Positions 9,644-17,800 of a stretch of DNA of 64,000 nucleotides are shown in pieces. The notes under the pieces are model-generated. The model made no database searches. It was not told where the DNA came from and saw nothing but the letters and a program-made list of their open reading frames with translations. A program made the translations under genes and the position numbers. Every line of letters begins with the position of its first letter. Positions within the stretch are counted from its first letter, which is position 1. The DNA comes from Xenophilus aerolatus (GTDB lineage: Bacteria > Pseudomonadota > Gammaproteobacteria > Burkholderiales > Burkholderiaceae_C), in NCBI GenBank assembly GCA_030418545.1, contig QAIB01000012.1, forward strand, positions 62,001 through 126,000, given 5' to 3'.

Positions 9644-10264
9644 ATGAACGCACCCATCCTGCGCCATTGCACGTTCGCCGCTGTCTGCGGCCTGCTCCTT
9701 GCCGGTGTCAGCGCACCGGCCCGCGCCGAAGCCACCTACGGCTACAACGATGCGGGCACCGGCACCGTCACCGCGACCGCTCGCGTCAATCTGTCGGTGC
9801 GCGTGCCCAAGCTCATCCTGCTGCGGGTGGGCAGCACCGACACGACGGTCGACACCCTGACGTGGACCGCCACCGCCAGCATTCCGCCGGTGCCCACCGT
9901 GGCCGCCAACGGCAGCAGCACCCCCGTCAACTGGGACGGCACCGCACCGAGCTTCGCCTTCGGCACACAGCCGGGCGCGCTGGCGGTCTACGCCTGGACC
10001 AACGCCGGCACCGCCACCATCAACTGCGCTTTGAGCGCCTGGCTGCCCGGCACCGGGCCCGGCCCGACGGGTGCCGACTTCAGCGTGACCGCGAGCGGCA
10101 CGCTGCCGCACCCGGGCGCCAACCTGGGCGCGTGCACGTCCACCGCCTTCCCCTCCAATGTCGTGGCGACCGGCACCTGGGCGTACACCCTGACCGGCAC
10201 GCCGACCGCGTGGGCCGCAGGCAACCACACGGCCACGCTGACCTACACCGCCACCGGCATCTGA
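9644..10264 (+). CDS. Secreted fibre subunit-like protein, copy 1
   Basis: The 206-residue protein has a signal peptide ending near SAPARAEATYGYND at about residue 30. The mature protein is rich in Thr, Ala, Gly and Val with a strongly beta character. The segment ARVNLSVRVPKLILLRVG followed by STDTTVDTLTWTATAS is shared with the products at 12203-12808 and, more weakly, 10267-10878, so the three form one paralogous set. Two cysteines (TINCALSAW and NLGACTS) could form one disulfide, as in many pilins. It starts 87 bp after the barrel gene and ends 2 bp before the next. Role as a pilin-like subunit is inferred from the chaperone and barrel in the operon; I do not recognise a named family. Confidence 0.7.
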   Translation: MNAPILRHCTFAAVCGLLLAGVSAPARAEATYGYNDAGTGTVTATARVNLSVRVPKLILLRVGSTDTTVDTLTWTATASIPPVPTVAANGSSTPVNWDGTAPSFAFGTQPGALAVYAWTNAGTATINCALSAWLPGTGPGPTGADFSVTASGTLPHPGANLGACTSTAFPSNVVATGTWAYTLTGTPTAWAAGNHTATLTYTATGI

Positions 10265-10266
10265 GC

Positions 10267-10878
10267 GTGCTCCACCGCATCGGCTCGCCCGGTCAGGGCA
10301 GCACCCTTGCCGGCGCGGTCGCGCTCGCCCTCGTGCTGGTACCGGCCGGGACGGCGCAGGCGGTCATCACGACCACCCTGCTGAGCCTGTCGGGCAACCG
10401 TCTGACGCTGCGCGTGGGCTCCGCGGGCGGCACCATCGACAACGTCGCCTTCACGGTCAGCGGCGCCAACCTGCAACCCAGCCCGGCGCCGGTGACGCAG
10501 CCGGACACCGTGACCGTGCTGCTGACTGCCGACAAGGCGCTGCTGGCCCTGGCCGTCAACACCGTGCGCCTGACGGTGACGGCCGCACCGGGCCTGGACT
10601 GCACCACACCGACCAGCTGCGGCAGCACCAGCATCCCGTTCTCGACCATCGGCTGGGTGTCGACGAACCCCGACGCGACAGGACAGGACATCCAGAGCGG
10701 CAGTTTCAATGCCTCCGGCAGCCCGCAGCAACTGGCGCAATTCCCGCTGCCCCTGCTCTCGGTGCTGTCGGCCCGCACCGAGATGAACAACGCGCTGCGC
10801 TTCAGCTATGCCAACAGCACGCTCTATCTCTCCGGCACCTACACCGGCCGCGTGACCTTCACCGCCACCATGTTCTGA
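10267..10878 (+). CDS. Secreted fibre subunit-like protein, copy 2
   Basis: The 203-residue product starts at a GTG two bases after the preceding stop; a longer open frame extends upstream but overlaps the previous gene entirely. The signal peptide (STLAGAVALALVLVPAGTAQA) ends at about residue 32. The mature start RLTLRVGSAGGTIDNVAFTVSG lines up with LRVGSTDTTVDTLTWTATAS and LRIGPTGATVPTVGFTLTPS of its neighbours. Cysteines occur in GLDCTTPTSCGSTS. The C-terminus TLYLSGTYTGRVTFTATMF is an amphipathic strand ending in Phe, like the final strand of chaperone-assembled subunits. It is the most divergent of the three and could be a tip or adaptor subunit; that is inference. Confidence 0.68.
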   Translation: MLHRIGSPGQGSTLAGAVALALVLVPAGTAQAVITTTLLSLSGNRLTLRVGSAGGTIDNVAFTVSGANLQPSPAPVTQPDTVTVLLTADKALLALAVNTVRLTVTAAPGLDCTTPTSCGSTSIPFSTIGWVSTNPDATGQDIQSGSFNASGSPQQLAQFPLPLLSVLSARTEMNNALRFSYANSTLYLSGTYTGRVTFTATMF

Positions 10879-10881
10879 GCC

Positions 10882-11397
10882 ATGGCCCTGCCCTTGTCCC
10901 TCCACCGGCGCACGTGTGCGGGCGCACTCGCCGGGCTGCTGCTGGCTGCCGGCGGCGCAGCCGTGTCGCAGGTGCACCGGCTGGACGATTCGACCTCGCC
11001 GCGCAGCCGGGTCCAGGCGCGCCCGGACGAGGACGGCGATGCGGCGTCCTCCGCCGTATCGCCCCACCTCACGGTGCGCTTCGACGGCATCGAATACCGC
11101 CTGGCCACCGCGCCCTTCGTCGGCCGCAGGGCCCGCATCTTCTACGTGGTGCCGCCCTTCATTCCCGGGCTGCGCTCGCCGGCGGGCATGCGGGTCGAGT
11201 GGCGCACGGGCGGGCTCTTCGCGCCGGGCATGGCCAGGCCGGGCGAGCGTCGGCTGGTCTGGAGCGGCACCGTCCCCGGCCCCTGGATGAGCGAGCGCTT
11301 CGACCTGCGCGTGCAGTTCGACCGCCGCGAGCTGCGGCCCGTGCCCGGCGGTGCGCTGGACTACGAGGCCTACTTCGAGATGGAGGTGTTGCCATGA
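10882..11397 (+). CDS. Unknown secreted protein in the fibre operon
   Basis: The 171-residue protein has a signal peptide (RTCAGALAGLLLAAGGAAVSQ) and then an acidic, Arg-rich mature part. The first 30 mature residues look disordered (RSRVQARPDEDGDAASSA). After that come predicted strands: LTVRFDGIEYRLAT, ARIFYVVPPFIPGLRS, MRVEWRTGGLFAPG and ERFDLRVQFDRRELRPVPGG. No cysteines are seen in the mature protein and I do not recognise a family. It begins 3 bp after the second subunit gene and its stop overlaps the start of the chaperone gene (ATGA), so it is translationally coupled to the system and probably part of it, perhaps as a periplasmic accessory or surface component. Confidence 0.7.
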   Translation: MALPLSLHRRTCAGALAGLLLAAGGAAVSQVHRLDDSTSPRSRVQARPDEDGDAASSAVSPHLTVRFDGIEYRLATAPFVGRRARIFYVVPPFIPGLRSPAGMRVEWRTGGLFAPGMARPGERRLVWSGTVPGPWMSERFDLRVQFDRRELRPVPGGALDYEAYFEMEVLP

Positions 11398-12206
11398 CAG
11401 GCCTTCGTGTCGCAGCGCTGCTGCTGGCCGGCGGCATGGCGCCCGGTGCGGCCCCGGCCGCGCCCTTCGAGATGGCCGTGGCGCCGTCGCGCTTCGAACT
11501 CTCGGGCGCGCGAGGCGGACGGATCGGCCAGACGCTGGAACTGCAGAACGTCGGCAACCAGTCGACCGAGGTCGCGGTCCGCACCATCGACTGGCGCCTC
11601 GGCGAGGACGGCAGCGTCAGCTACCACGACGCCCTGCTCTCCGACAGTTGCCGCCCCTGGGTGCTGCTGGAGCGTCCACGGGTGCGGCTGGCGCCGCGCG
11701 AGCGCCGCAGCTTCCGCTTCCAGATCGACCTGCCGCCCGACGCACCGCGGCGCGAATGCCGATTCATGCTGGCCATCGAAGGCGTGGAACCGGCCTACCA
11801 TGCGGCGGTGCAGGGTCGCGGCCTGAGCCTGGCGCTGCCCGTCACCGGACGCATCGCGGTGGCGGTGTACCTCGCCGTCGAAGGAGCAGCGCCGCGGCTG
11901 TCCATGCTCGGCGTCGGCATGCGCGAGGGCCCGCAGGGACGCACGCCGGTGGTGACGGTGCGCAACGACGGCGATGCGCACGGCCGGCTCGGCGGCAGCC
12001 TCGAGGGCGTCGATGCACACGGCCAGCGGCACGACTGGCTGCCGGACAGCACGCCGGTGCTGCCGGGGCAAACGCGCGCACTCACGCTCACCCCGCGGGC
12101 GGCCGAGGACGGTGGCCCGCCGGCACGGCCGACCTACCCGGTGCGGGCGCGCGGCACCGTCGACTGGGAGGACGGCAGCTTCCAGGTGGAGGCCGAGTTC
12201 CGATGA
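11394..12206 (+). CDS. PapD-like periplasmic chaperone
   Basis: The 270-residue protein has a signal peptide (VAALLLAGGMAPGAAPAAP) and then an Ig-like two-domain layout. Domain 1 holds FEMAVAPSRFELSGARGG, LELQNVGNQSTEVAVRTIDW and VRLAPRERRSFRFQIDLPP, the same order of strands and the proline/arginine-rich donor-strand region as PapD/archaic chaperones. Domain 2 runs from about residue 150 (RIAVAVYLAVEG) to the end (VDWEDGSFQVEAEFR). Such chaperones hold pilin subunits in the periplasm and complete their fold until the usher takes them. It overlaps the genes on both sides by 4 bp, tying it to the subunits. Cysteines DSCRPW and RRECRF may pair. Confidence 0.75.
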   Translation: MTGLRVAALLLAGGMAPGAAPAAPFEMAVAPSRFELSGARGGRIGQTLELQNVGNQSTEVAVRTIDWRLGEDGSVSYHDALLSDSCRPWVLLERPRVRLAPRERRSFRFQIDLPPDAPRRECRFMLAIEGVEPAYHAAVQGRGLSLALPVTGRIAVAVYLAVEGAAPRLSMLGVGMREGPQGRTPVVTVRNDGDAHGRLGGSLEGVDAHGQRHDWLPDSTPVLPGQTRALTLTPRAAEDGGPPARPTYPVRARGTVDWEDGSFQVEAEFR

Positions 12207-12808
12207 GCCGCCGGGCATTCGTCCTGGGGCTGGCGGCCTCGGCGCTGGCCCTGCCCGCACGGGCGGAAGAAACGACGGACAACACCAGCCCCTACGCCGC
12301 CACCGCGCGGCTGGACTTCACGATCCGCATCGACAAGTTCATCTACCTGCGCATCGGCCCGACGGGTGCCACCGTGCCGACGGTGGGCTTCACGCTGACA
12401 CCGTCGATCCCCTCCGCGCCGACCACCCCCGCCAATGGCGCCGGCATTGCCGTGCCCTGGAACGGCGGGGCGCCGGGGTGGACGGTGGCGGCCAGCAACG
12501 CGGTGCTGCCGGTCGAGGTGCGCAGCAATGCGGGCACCGTCACCCTGCGTGCCAGCGTGGCGGCGCCCCTGAGCAACGGATCGGCGACCTTGCCGATGAC
12601 CGCCGTCACCATCAGTTCGGACAACGCCGGTCTGCCCGCACCACCGCTGCCGGCGAGCGGTTCGGGCACCGCGGTCAACGTGGCCGGCACCGCCTTCGGC
12701 AACCTGGTCACGCAGCAAAGCGCGAACTGGAGCTTCGCCTTCGCAGCCGCCAATCCCCCCGCCGGCCAGTACAGCGGCCAGGTCGGCTTCACCGCCAGCG
12801 CGCCCTGA
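12203..12808 (+). CDS. Secreted fibre subunit-like protein, copy 3
   Basis: The 201-residue product begins MSRRAFVLGLAASALALPARA, a signal peptide with a twin-arginine-like start, cleaved near residue 22. The mature part ATARLDFTIRIDKFIYLRIG, then PTGATVPTVGFTLTPSIPS, parallels copy 1 residue for residue over about 60 positions (including TVAANGSS/TPANGAGI and NWDGTAPSF/PWNGGAPGW). It has no cysteines in the mature protein, unlike copy 1. The start overlaps the chaperone stop (ATGA), placing it last in the six-gene operon; it ends 23 bp from the convergent iron-binding-protein gene. Likely a structural subunit. Confidence 0.7.
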   Translation: MSRRAFVLGLAASALALPARAEETTDNTSPYAATARLDFTIRIDKFIYLRIGPTGATVPTVGFTLTPSIPSAPTTPANGAGIAVPWNGGAPGWTVAASNAVLPVEVRSNAGTVTLRASVAAPLSNGSATLPMTAVTISSDNAGLPAPPLPASGSGTAVNVAGTAFGNLVTQQSANWSFAFAAANPPAGQYSGQVGFTASAP

Positions 12809-12831
12809 GCAAGCGATGACGGCCGCGGGGC

Positions 12832-13872
12832 TCAGCGCGGCAGCGACTCGACCTCTCGGGTCCAGCGCTCGATCAGCCGCTTGCGCTCGGCCGCCTTGCC
12901 GTACTTCTCGAAGTCGTACTTGATGAGCTTCACGTCGGCCATCGACGGGATGCGCGGGTCGGGCTTGAAGCTTCGATTGGCCGGCGACTGCAGGCTGCCG
13001 TTCTTCGCGCCCAGGGCCTGGCCGGCAGGGCTCATGAGGAAGTCGTAGTACTTGATGGCATTGGCCTTGTTGCGCGCGCCCTTCACCAGCGCGATGCCGC
13101 CCACCTCGTAGCCTGTGCCCTCGCAGGGCGCCGCCGTCTTGACCGGGAATTTGTCGTAGCGCCACTTCTCGAAGCCGAAGATGAAGCTCACGCCGATGCC
13201 GACCTCGCCCTTGGCCACGTTGGGCGCCTGGGCCTGGCCGCTGCGCGTGTAGTTGCTCACGTTGGCGTGCAGCTTCTTGAGGTAGTCGAAGGCCACGTCC
13301 TCGCCCATCAGCTGCACCAGGCCCGCGATCACGGTGTAGGCCGTGCCGCTGGTCGCTGGGTGGGAGATCTCGATCTCGCCCTTGTATTCGGGCTTGACCA
13401 GGTCGGCCCAGCACTTCGGCTCGTGCAGCCGCTTCTTCCTGAGCGTGTCGGTGTTGAAGCCGAAGCCGATGGCGCTGGTGTAGAAGCCGCCGACCATGTT
13501 CCCGCTCATCGCGTACTGGCGCACAGCCCAGTCGTACAGGTCGTTGATGTAGGCCGGGCGGTAGGCGTCGAGCAGGCCCTGCTCGGCCGCCTGCAGGAAG
13601 GGGTCGCCGGTGCCGCCCCACCACAGGTCGGTCTTGGGGTTCTGGGCTTCGGCGCGCAGTTGGGCCGCGATCTCGCCCGTGCCCTTGTGGGCCTGGTTCA
13701 CCTTGATGCCCGTGGTGCGCGTGAACTCGGCGGCCGCGGCCTCGCACCAGCCGGCGTCGGTGCTGCACAGCGCGTTGACCACGCCCTGCGCCCGAACGTT
13801 CGAGGAAAAAAGGGCTGCAGCGCCCGCCAGTGCCGCGCAGGCAGCGATCGTTTGGATGGCAATCCGTGGCAT
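12832..13872 (-). CDS. Iron(III)-type ABC transporter substrate-binding protein
   Basis: The 346-residue periplasmic protein starts at MPRIAIQTIAACAAL, with GGAG about 12 bp upstream, rather than at the far upstream start of the frame. A signal peptide ends near SSNVRAQGVV. The motifs VNALCSTDAGWCEAAAAEFTR, LWWGGTGDPFLQAAEQGLL, YTSAIGFGFNTD and ISHPATSGTAYTVIAGL match the FbpA/FutA-like group of type 2 binding proteins for ferric iron, thiamine, phosphonate or organic ligands. No permease or ATPase gene is adjacent, so it may serve a system encoded elsewhere. The ligand is not certain; Tyr residues typical of ferric binding (FYTSAIGFGF) are present. Confidence 0.85.
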   Translation of the reverse strand: MPRIAIQTIAACAALAGAAALFSSNVRAQGVVNALCSTDAGWCEAAAAEFTRTTGIKVNQAHKGTGEIAAQLRAEAQNPKTDLWWGGTGDPFLQAAEQGLLDAYRPAYINDLYDWAVRQYAMSGNMVGGFYTSAIGFGFNTDTLRKKRLHEPKCWADLVKPEYKGEIEISHPATSGTAYTVIAGLVQLMGEDVAFDYLKKLHANVSNYTRSGQAQAPNVAKGEVGIGVSFIFGFEKWRYDKFPVKTAAPCEGTGYEVGGIALVKGARNKANAIKYYDFLMSPAGQALGAKNGSLQSPANRSFKPDPRIPSMADVKLIKYDFEKYGKAAERKRLIERWTREVESLPR

Positions 13873-14095
13873 CGCAACGCACTCCAGCATCGGCCGGCAG
13901 CCGGGGCGAGCAGCATAGCGCGGGCCGGCGCCCTGGCGGCGCAATCGAAAACCGCAGGCAGCGTGAAGAGCTGCGCGCAAAGCGTCTGCAAAGCAGTTGG
14001 CAAGGCCGCGCCCGTTCCTAGAATCCGCCCCCGAAACGACGGCCCTGCGGCCGTCTTTCTCTTTCTTTCTCGCAACCACACAAGGACTTCAGGGA

Positions 14096-14803
14096 ATGGA
14101 CACACAACACACCGTCAAGGCGTGGGCGGCCGAATTCGTCGGCACCTTCTGGCTCGTACTCGGCGGCTGCGGCAGCGCTGTGCTCGCCGCCGGCTTTCCG
14201 CAACTGGGCATCGGCTTCGCCGGCGTGGCGCTGGCCTTCGGCCTCACCGTGCTCACGGGCGCCTACGCGCTGGGGCCCATCTCGGGCGGCCACTTCAACC
14301 CAGCGGTGTCCATCGGCCTGACGGTCGGCGGGCGCTTTCCGGCCGCGCGCCTGCCGGGCTACATCGTCTCGCAGGTGCTCGGCGGGATCGCGGCGGCCGG
14401 CGTGCTGTGGCTGATCGCCAGCGGCAAGGCCGGCGCACAGCTGGGCGGCTTCGCCACCAACGGCTACGGCGAGCACTCGCCCGGCGGCTACTCGATGCGG
14501 GCGGCGCTGGTGTGCGAGGTGGTGCTGACGGCGGTCTTCCTGGTCGTCATCCTCGGCGCCACGGCCAAGCGGGCCGCCGCGGGCTTCGGCGGCCTCGCGA
14601 TCGGCCTGTGCCTCACGCTCATCCACCTGGTGTCGATCCCGGTGACCAACACCTCGGTCAACCCGGCGCGCAGCACCGGCGTGGCGCTCTTCGGCCCCGG
14701 CTATGCGATGGGCGAGCTGTGGCTGTTCTGGGTGGCGCCGATCGTCGGGGCGGTGCTGGGGGCGCTGGTGTGGCGTGGGCTGCTGGCCAGCCGCGACGAC
14801 TGA
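14096..14803 (+). CDS. aqpZ: Aquaporin Z
   Basis: The 235-residue inner-membrane protein has six hydrophobic spans and the two pore half-helix motifs: [12 protein letters not shown] near residue 65 and [12 protein letters not shown] near 185. The arginine after the second NPA (NPAR) and short length are those of water-selective AqpZ rather than the longer glycerol facilitators. The start [18 protein letters not shown] is preceded by AGGGA 3-7 bp upstream, which is close; the frame remains open further 5' but that part lacks membrane character. It ends 24 bp from the convergent autotransporter gene. Confidence 0.95.
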   Translation: MDTQHTVKAWAAEFVGTFWLVLGGCGSAVLAAGFPQLGIGFAGVALAFGLTVLTGAYALGPISGGHFNPAVSIGLTVGGRFPAARLPGYIVSQVLGGIAAAGVLWLIASGKAGAQLGGFATNGYGEHSPGGYSMRAALVCEVVLTAVFLVVILGATAKRAAAGFGGLAIGLCLTLIHLVSIPVTNTSVNPARSTGVALFGPGYAMGELWLFWVAPIVGAVLGALVWRGLLASRDD

Positions 14804-14827
14804 CGCGTTGCCCCGCGAGCGCTCGAC

Positions 14828-17800
14828 CTACCAGCGGACTTTCACCCCCAGGCTCGCATTCAGGCCCCCGCGCACGCGGGTGTCGCCCCCGGTGGCCCAG
14901 CTCTTGCCGACCTCTCCATAGAGGCTCGCGCCGGGCCTGAACTGCCAGCTCGCACCCGCCACCAGCTCGGCGCTGCTGCCACCCGTCGCGGTGCCGAAGC
15001 CGGTGGCGCCGCCCAGCCCGATGAAGCGCGTCGTGTCGGTGCCCGACGAGCGCCGGGACCAGTTGATCTGGGCGTAGGGCTGCACCGGGCCTGCAGCCGT
15101 GCTCAGGTCGCCCTTGATCCGCAGGCCCGCGCGCGCGATCCAGCCGCTGTGCAGGTCCTGCTGGACCGTCGCGCCCGAGAGCACTGCATCGTCCAGGCTC
15201 AATCGCTGGTGCACCAGTTGCACCTGCGGCTCCAGACTCCAGCCCGGCGCGATGGCGAAGCTCTTGCCGACCTCGACCGAAGCCAGCAGGCCGTTGCCCT
15301 TGCCGCCGCTGCGCGGGCCCAGCGTGGGCATCACGGTGTAGCGGTGGCGCGATGCCTGCAGCACGCCGTCGACATACAGGCCGGATTCGCCCTGCCAGGT
15401 GACATAGCCGCCCAGGAATTGGCTCCGCACGTCGGTCGAGCCTGCGTCGTAGCCCACCATGCCTCGCGCGAAGCCGCGCACGCGCAGGTCGCCTTCCAGT
15501 TGACCCACGTACACGCCGGCGCGCCACGGCCCATCGACCCACAGGTCGGTGCCGGCCTGCAGCCCCTTCAAGCGGCCGCGGCTGGTCGGCGCCAGCTCTC
15601 CGCCCTGGCGGATGTCCTTGTCCAACGTGATGAAGCGCGCCCAGGCACGTCGGCCGGTCCGCCCGTCGGCATCGCCGCCCACCGGGTCATCGCCGGTGCG
15701 CTGGCGTGAGCCGCCGAGCATGGCCAGGTCGGCCTGCCGCAGCTGCGCACCGATGGCGGTGTAGATCGGCGCCTCCGCCCGATAGGTGGGAATGGCCGCG
15801 CCGGGGATGCCGCCGCCACCGCCACCGCCCCCATTGCCTCCCCCGTCGCCCCCGCCTGAGCCACCCCCATCTCCTCCTCCGCCGCCGCCGCCTCCGATGT
15901 TGTTGGTGAGGTACACCGCGCTGTCGGTCCGCGCGAGTCGGTAGTCGTAGGCGCCGGCCGAGACCGGCGCCGCCAGTTGGAACACACCGCTGCCGAGGGC
16001 GCCGCCGTTCGCGGTGCCCACCAGCTCGAGCCCGTTGCCCGTGGTCGGCGCGCCGAGCCCCTGGTCGACGATGCGCAGGTTGGTGGTGCCGGTGGCGCTG
16101 GCCCCCGACCCGCTGAGCACCAGCCGGTCCGCCGTGGCGCCGGCGCCCTGCTGCAGCACACCGCCGCTGCTTGCCCACGTGCCGGTGACCGTGAGCACGG
16201 TGCCGGGCGCCGTGCCGGCCAGGCTGACGGTGCCGGCGTTCGCCACCGACGGCAGCGTCTGGTTGTGGCCCGCCTGGTCCAGCGTCGCACCCGGCGCGAT
16301 TGCATAGGCGCCGCCTCCACCGAAGGCGCCGGCCGCGCCGGCCTGCAGGGTGCCGGCGGCGACCGTGGTGCTTCCGGTGTAGTTGTTGTTGGCCACGGCG
16401 AGCTGCAGCGTGCCGAGCCCGTCCTTGACCAGATCGGCCGTGCCGCCGATGCCCCCGGACAGCACCGCCGAGTGGCCGGCGGTGTCGACGGTGAACGCGC
16501 CGACACCCGCTGTGGTGATCGGGTTCGGAAGTGCGATGCCGTCGGCCGAGAAGCCGAGGGTTGTGCCCGCCGCCGCTGTCAGCGGGCCGGTCCCGAGCGA
16601 CGTGGCAGTGCCGACGTTCAGACGCCCGGCATCCAGCATCGTGCCGCCGCCGTAGCTGCTGCTGCCGCTCAAGGTCAGCGTGCCGGGTCCGGCCTTGACC
16701 AGGCTGCCGCTGCCGGAGAGCCCGCCGGCGTAGCTCGTGTCGATCGCCTGGTCGACCGTGAGGGTCTGGCCTTGCAGAGCGACGTTGCCGCCCGTGCCCG
16801 CCAGGCTCGAGGCGGTGAGGTCCCAACTGCCGAGGTCGAGCGTGCCGCCGTTCACGGTGTAGCCAGTGCCCTGCACGAAGGCACCGGCGCTGCCGGCCGC
16901 CAATGTGCCGGCCTCGACGGTGGTGCCACCGGCGTAGCTGTTGGTGCCAGTCAGGGTGTGCGTGCCGGTGCCCAGCTTGACGATGCCGCCCAGGCCGGTG
17001 ATGTCGCCCGCGAACACGGAACCGGATGCATCGCCGAAGCGCAGGTCGTTGCCGCCCAGCCGCACCGCGCTGCCCGCCGCGCCACTCAGGGCACCGATCG
17101 TGCGGTCCCCGTCCGCACCTGAAATGTCGAAGCTCGCGCCGCCCGCCACGTCGACCGCGCCCTGCGCCGACAGGCTGCCCGCGCCCGACAGCGCCAGCGT
17201 ACCGCCGTCGATGGCGGTGCCCCCCGTGAAGGTGTTCGCACCGGTGAGCGTCTGCGTGCCCGGACCCTGCTTCACGATGCTGCCGGTGCCTTCGATGACG
17301 CCGGCGTAGCTCTGGCTGCTGGCGTCCCCGAAGCTCAGCGTGTTGCCGCCGAGCTGCACGGCACCGCCCGTTCCCGCGAGCGAGCCGATCGTCTGCGGTG
17401 CCGAGGCGGCCGCGATGTCGAAGCGGCCGCCCGCATTGACCGTGACCGCACCGCCGGGCGCCAGGCTGCCAGCGCCCGCGAGCGCCAGCACACCGGCATC
17501 GACGGTGGTGCCGCCCGTGTGGCCCTGTGCGGCCGTGAGCGTCTGGATGCCGCTGCCCTGCTTCAGGATGCCGCCCGCACCGGCGAACGTGCCGCCGAAC
17601 ACCTGGTCGCTCGCATCGCCGAAGGCAAGATCGTTGGCGCCGAGCTGCACCGTGGTGCCACCCGCACCCGCCAGCGCGCCGATCGTCTGCGCTGCCCCCG
17701 AGGCCGCGATGTCGAACACGGTGCCCGGCTGCGCCAGATCGATCGCGCCGGTGGCGAGCAGGCTGCCGCCGGCGCCGAGTGCCAGCGTGCCGGCGTTGAT

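Noticed and set aside
7367-10228. A 953-codon open frame on the minus strand across the fibre operon
   Set aside because: It is antisense to genes with clear signal peptides and motifs. Its translation is Arg/Ala/Gly-rich without domains, as expected of a GC-rich shadow frame.
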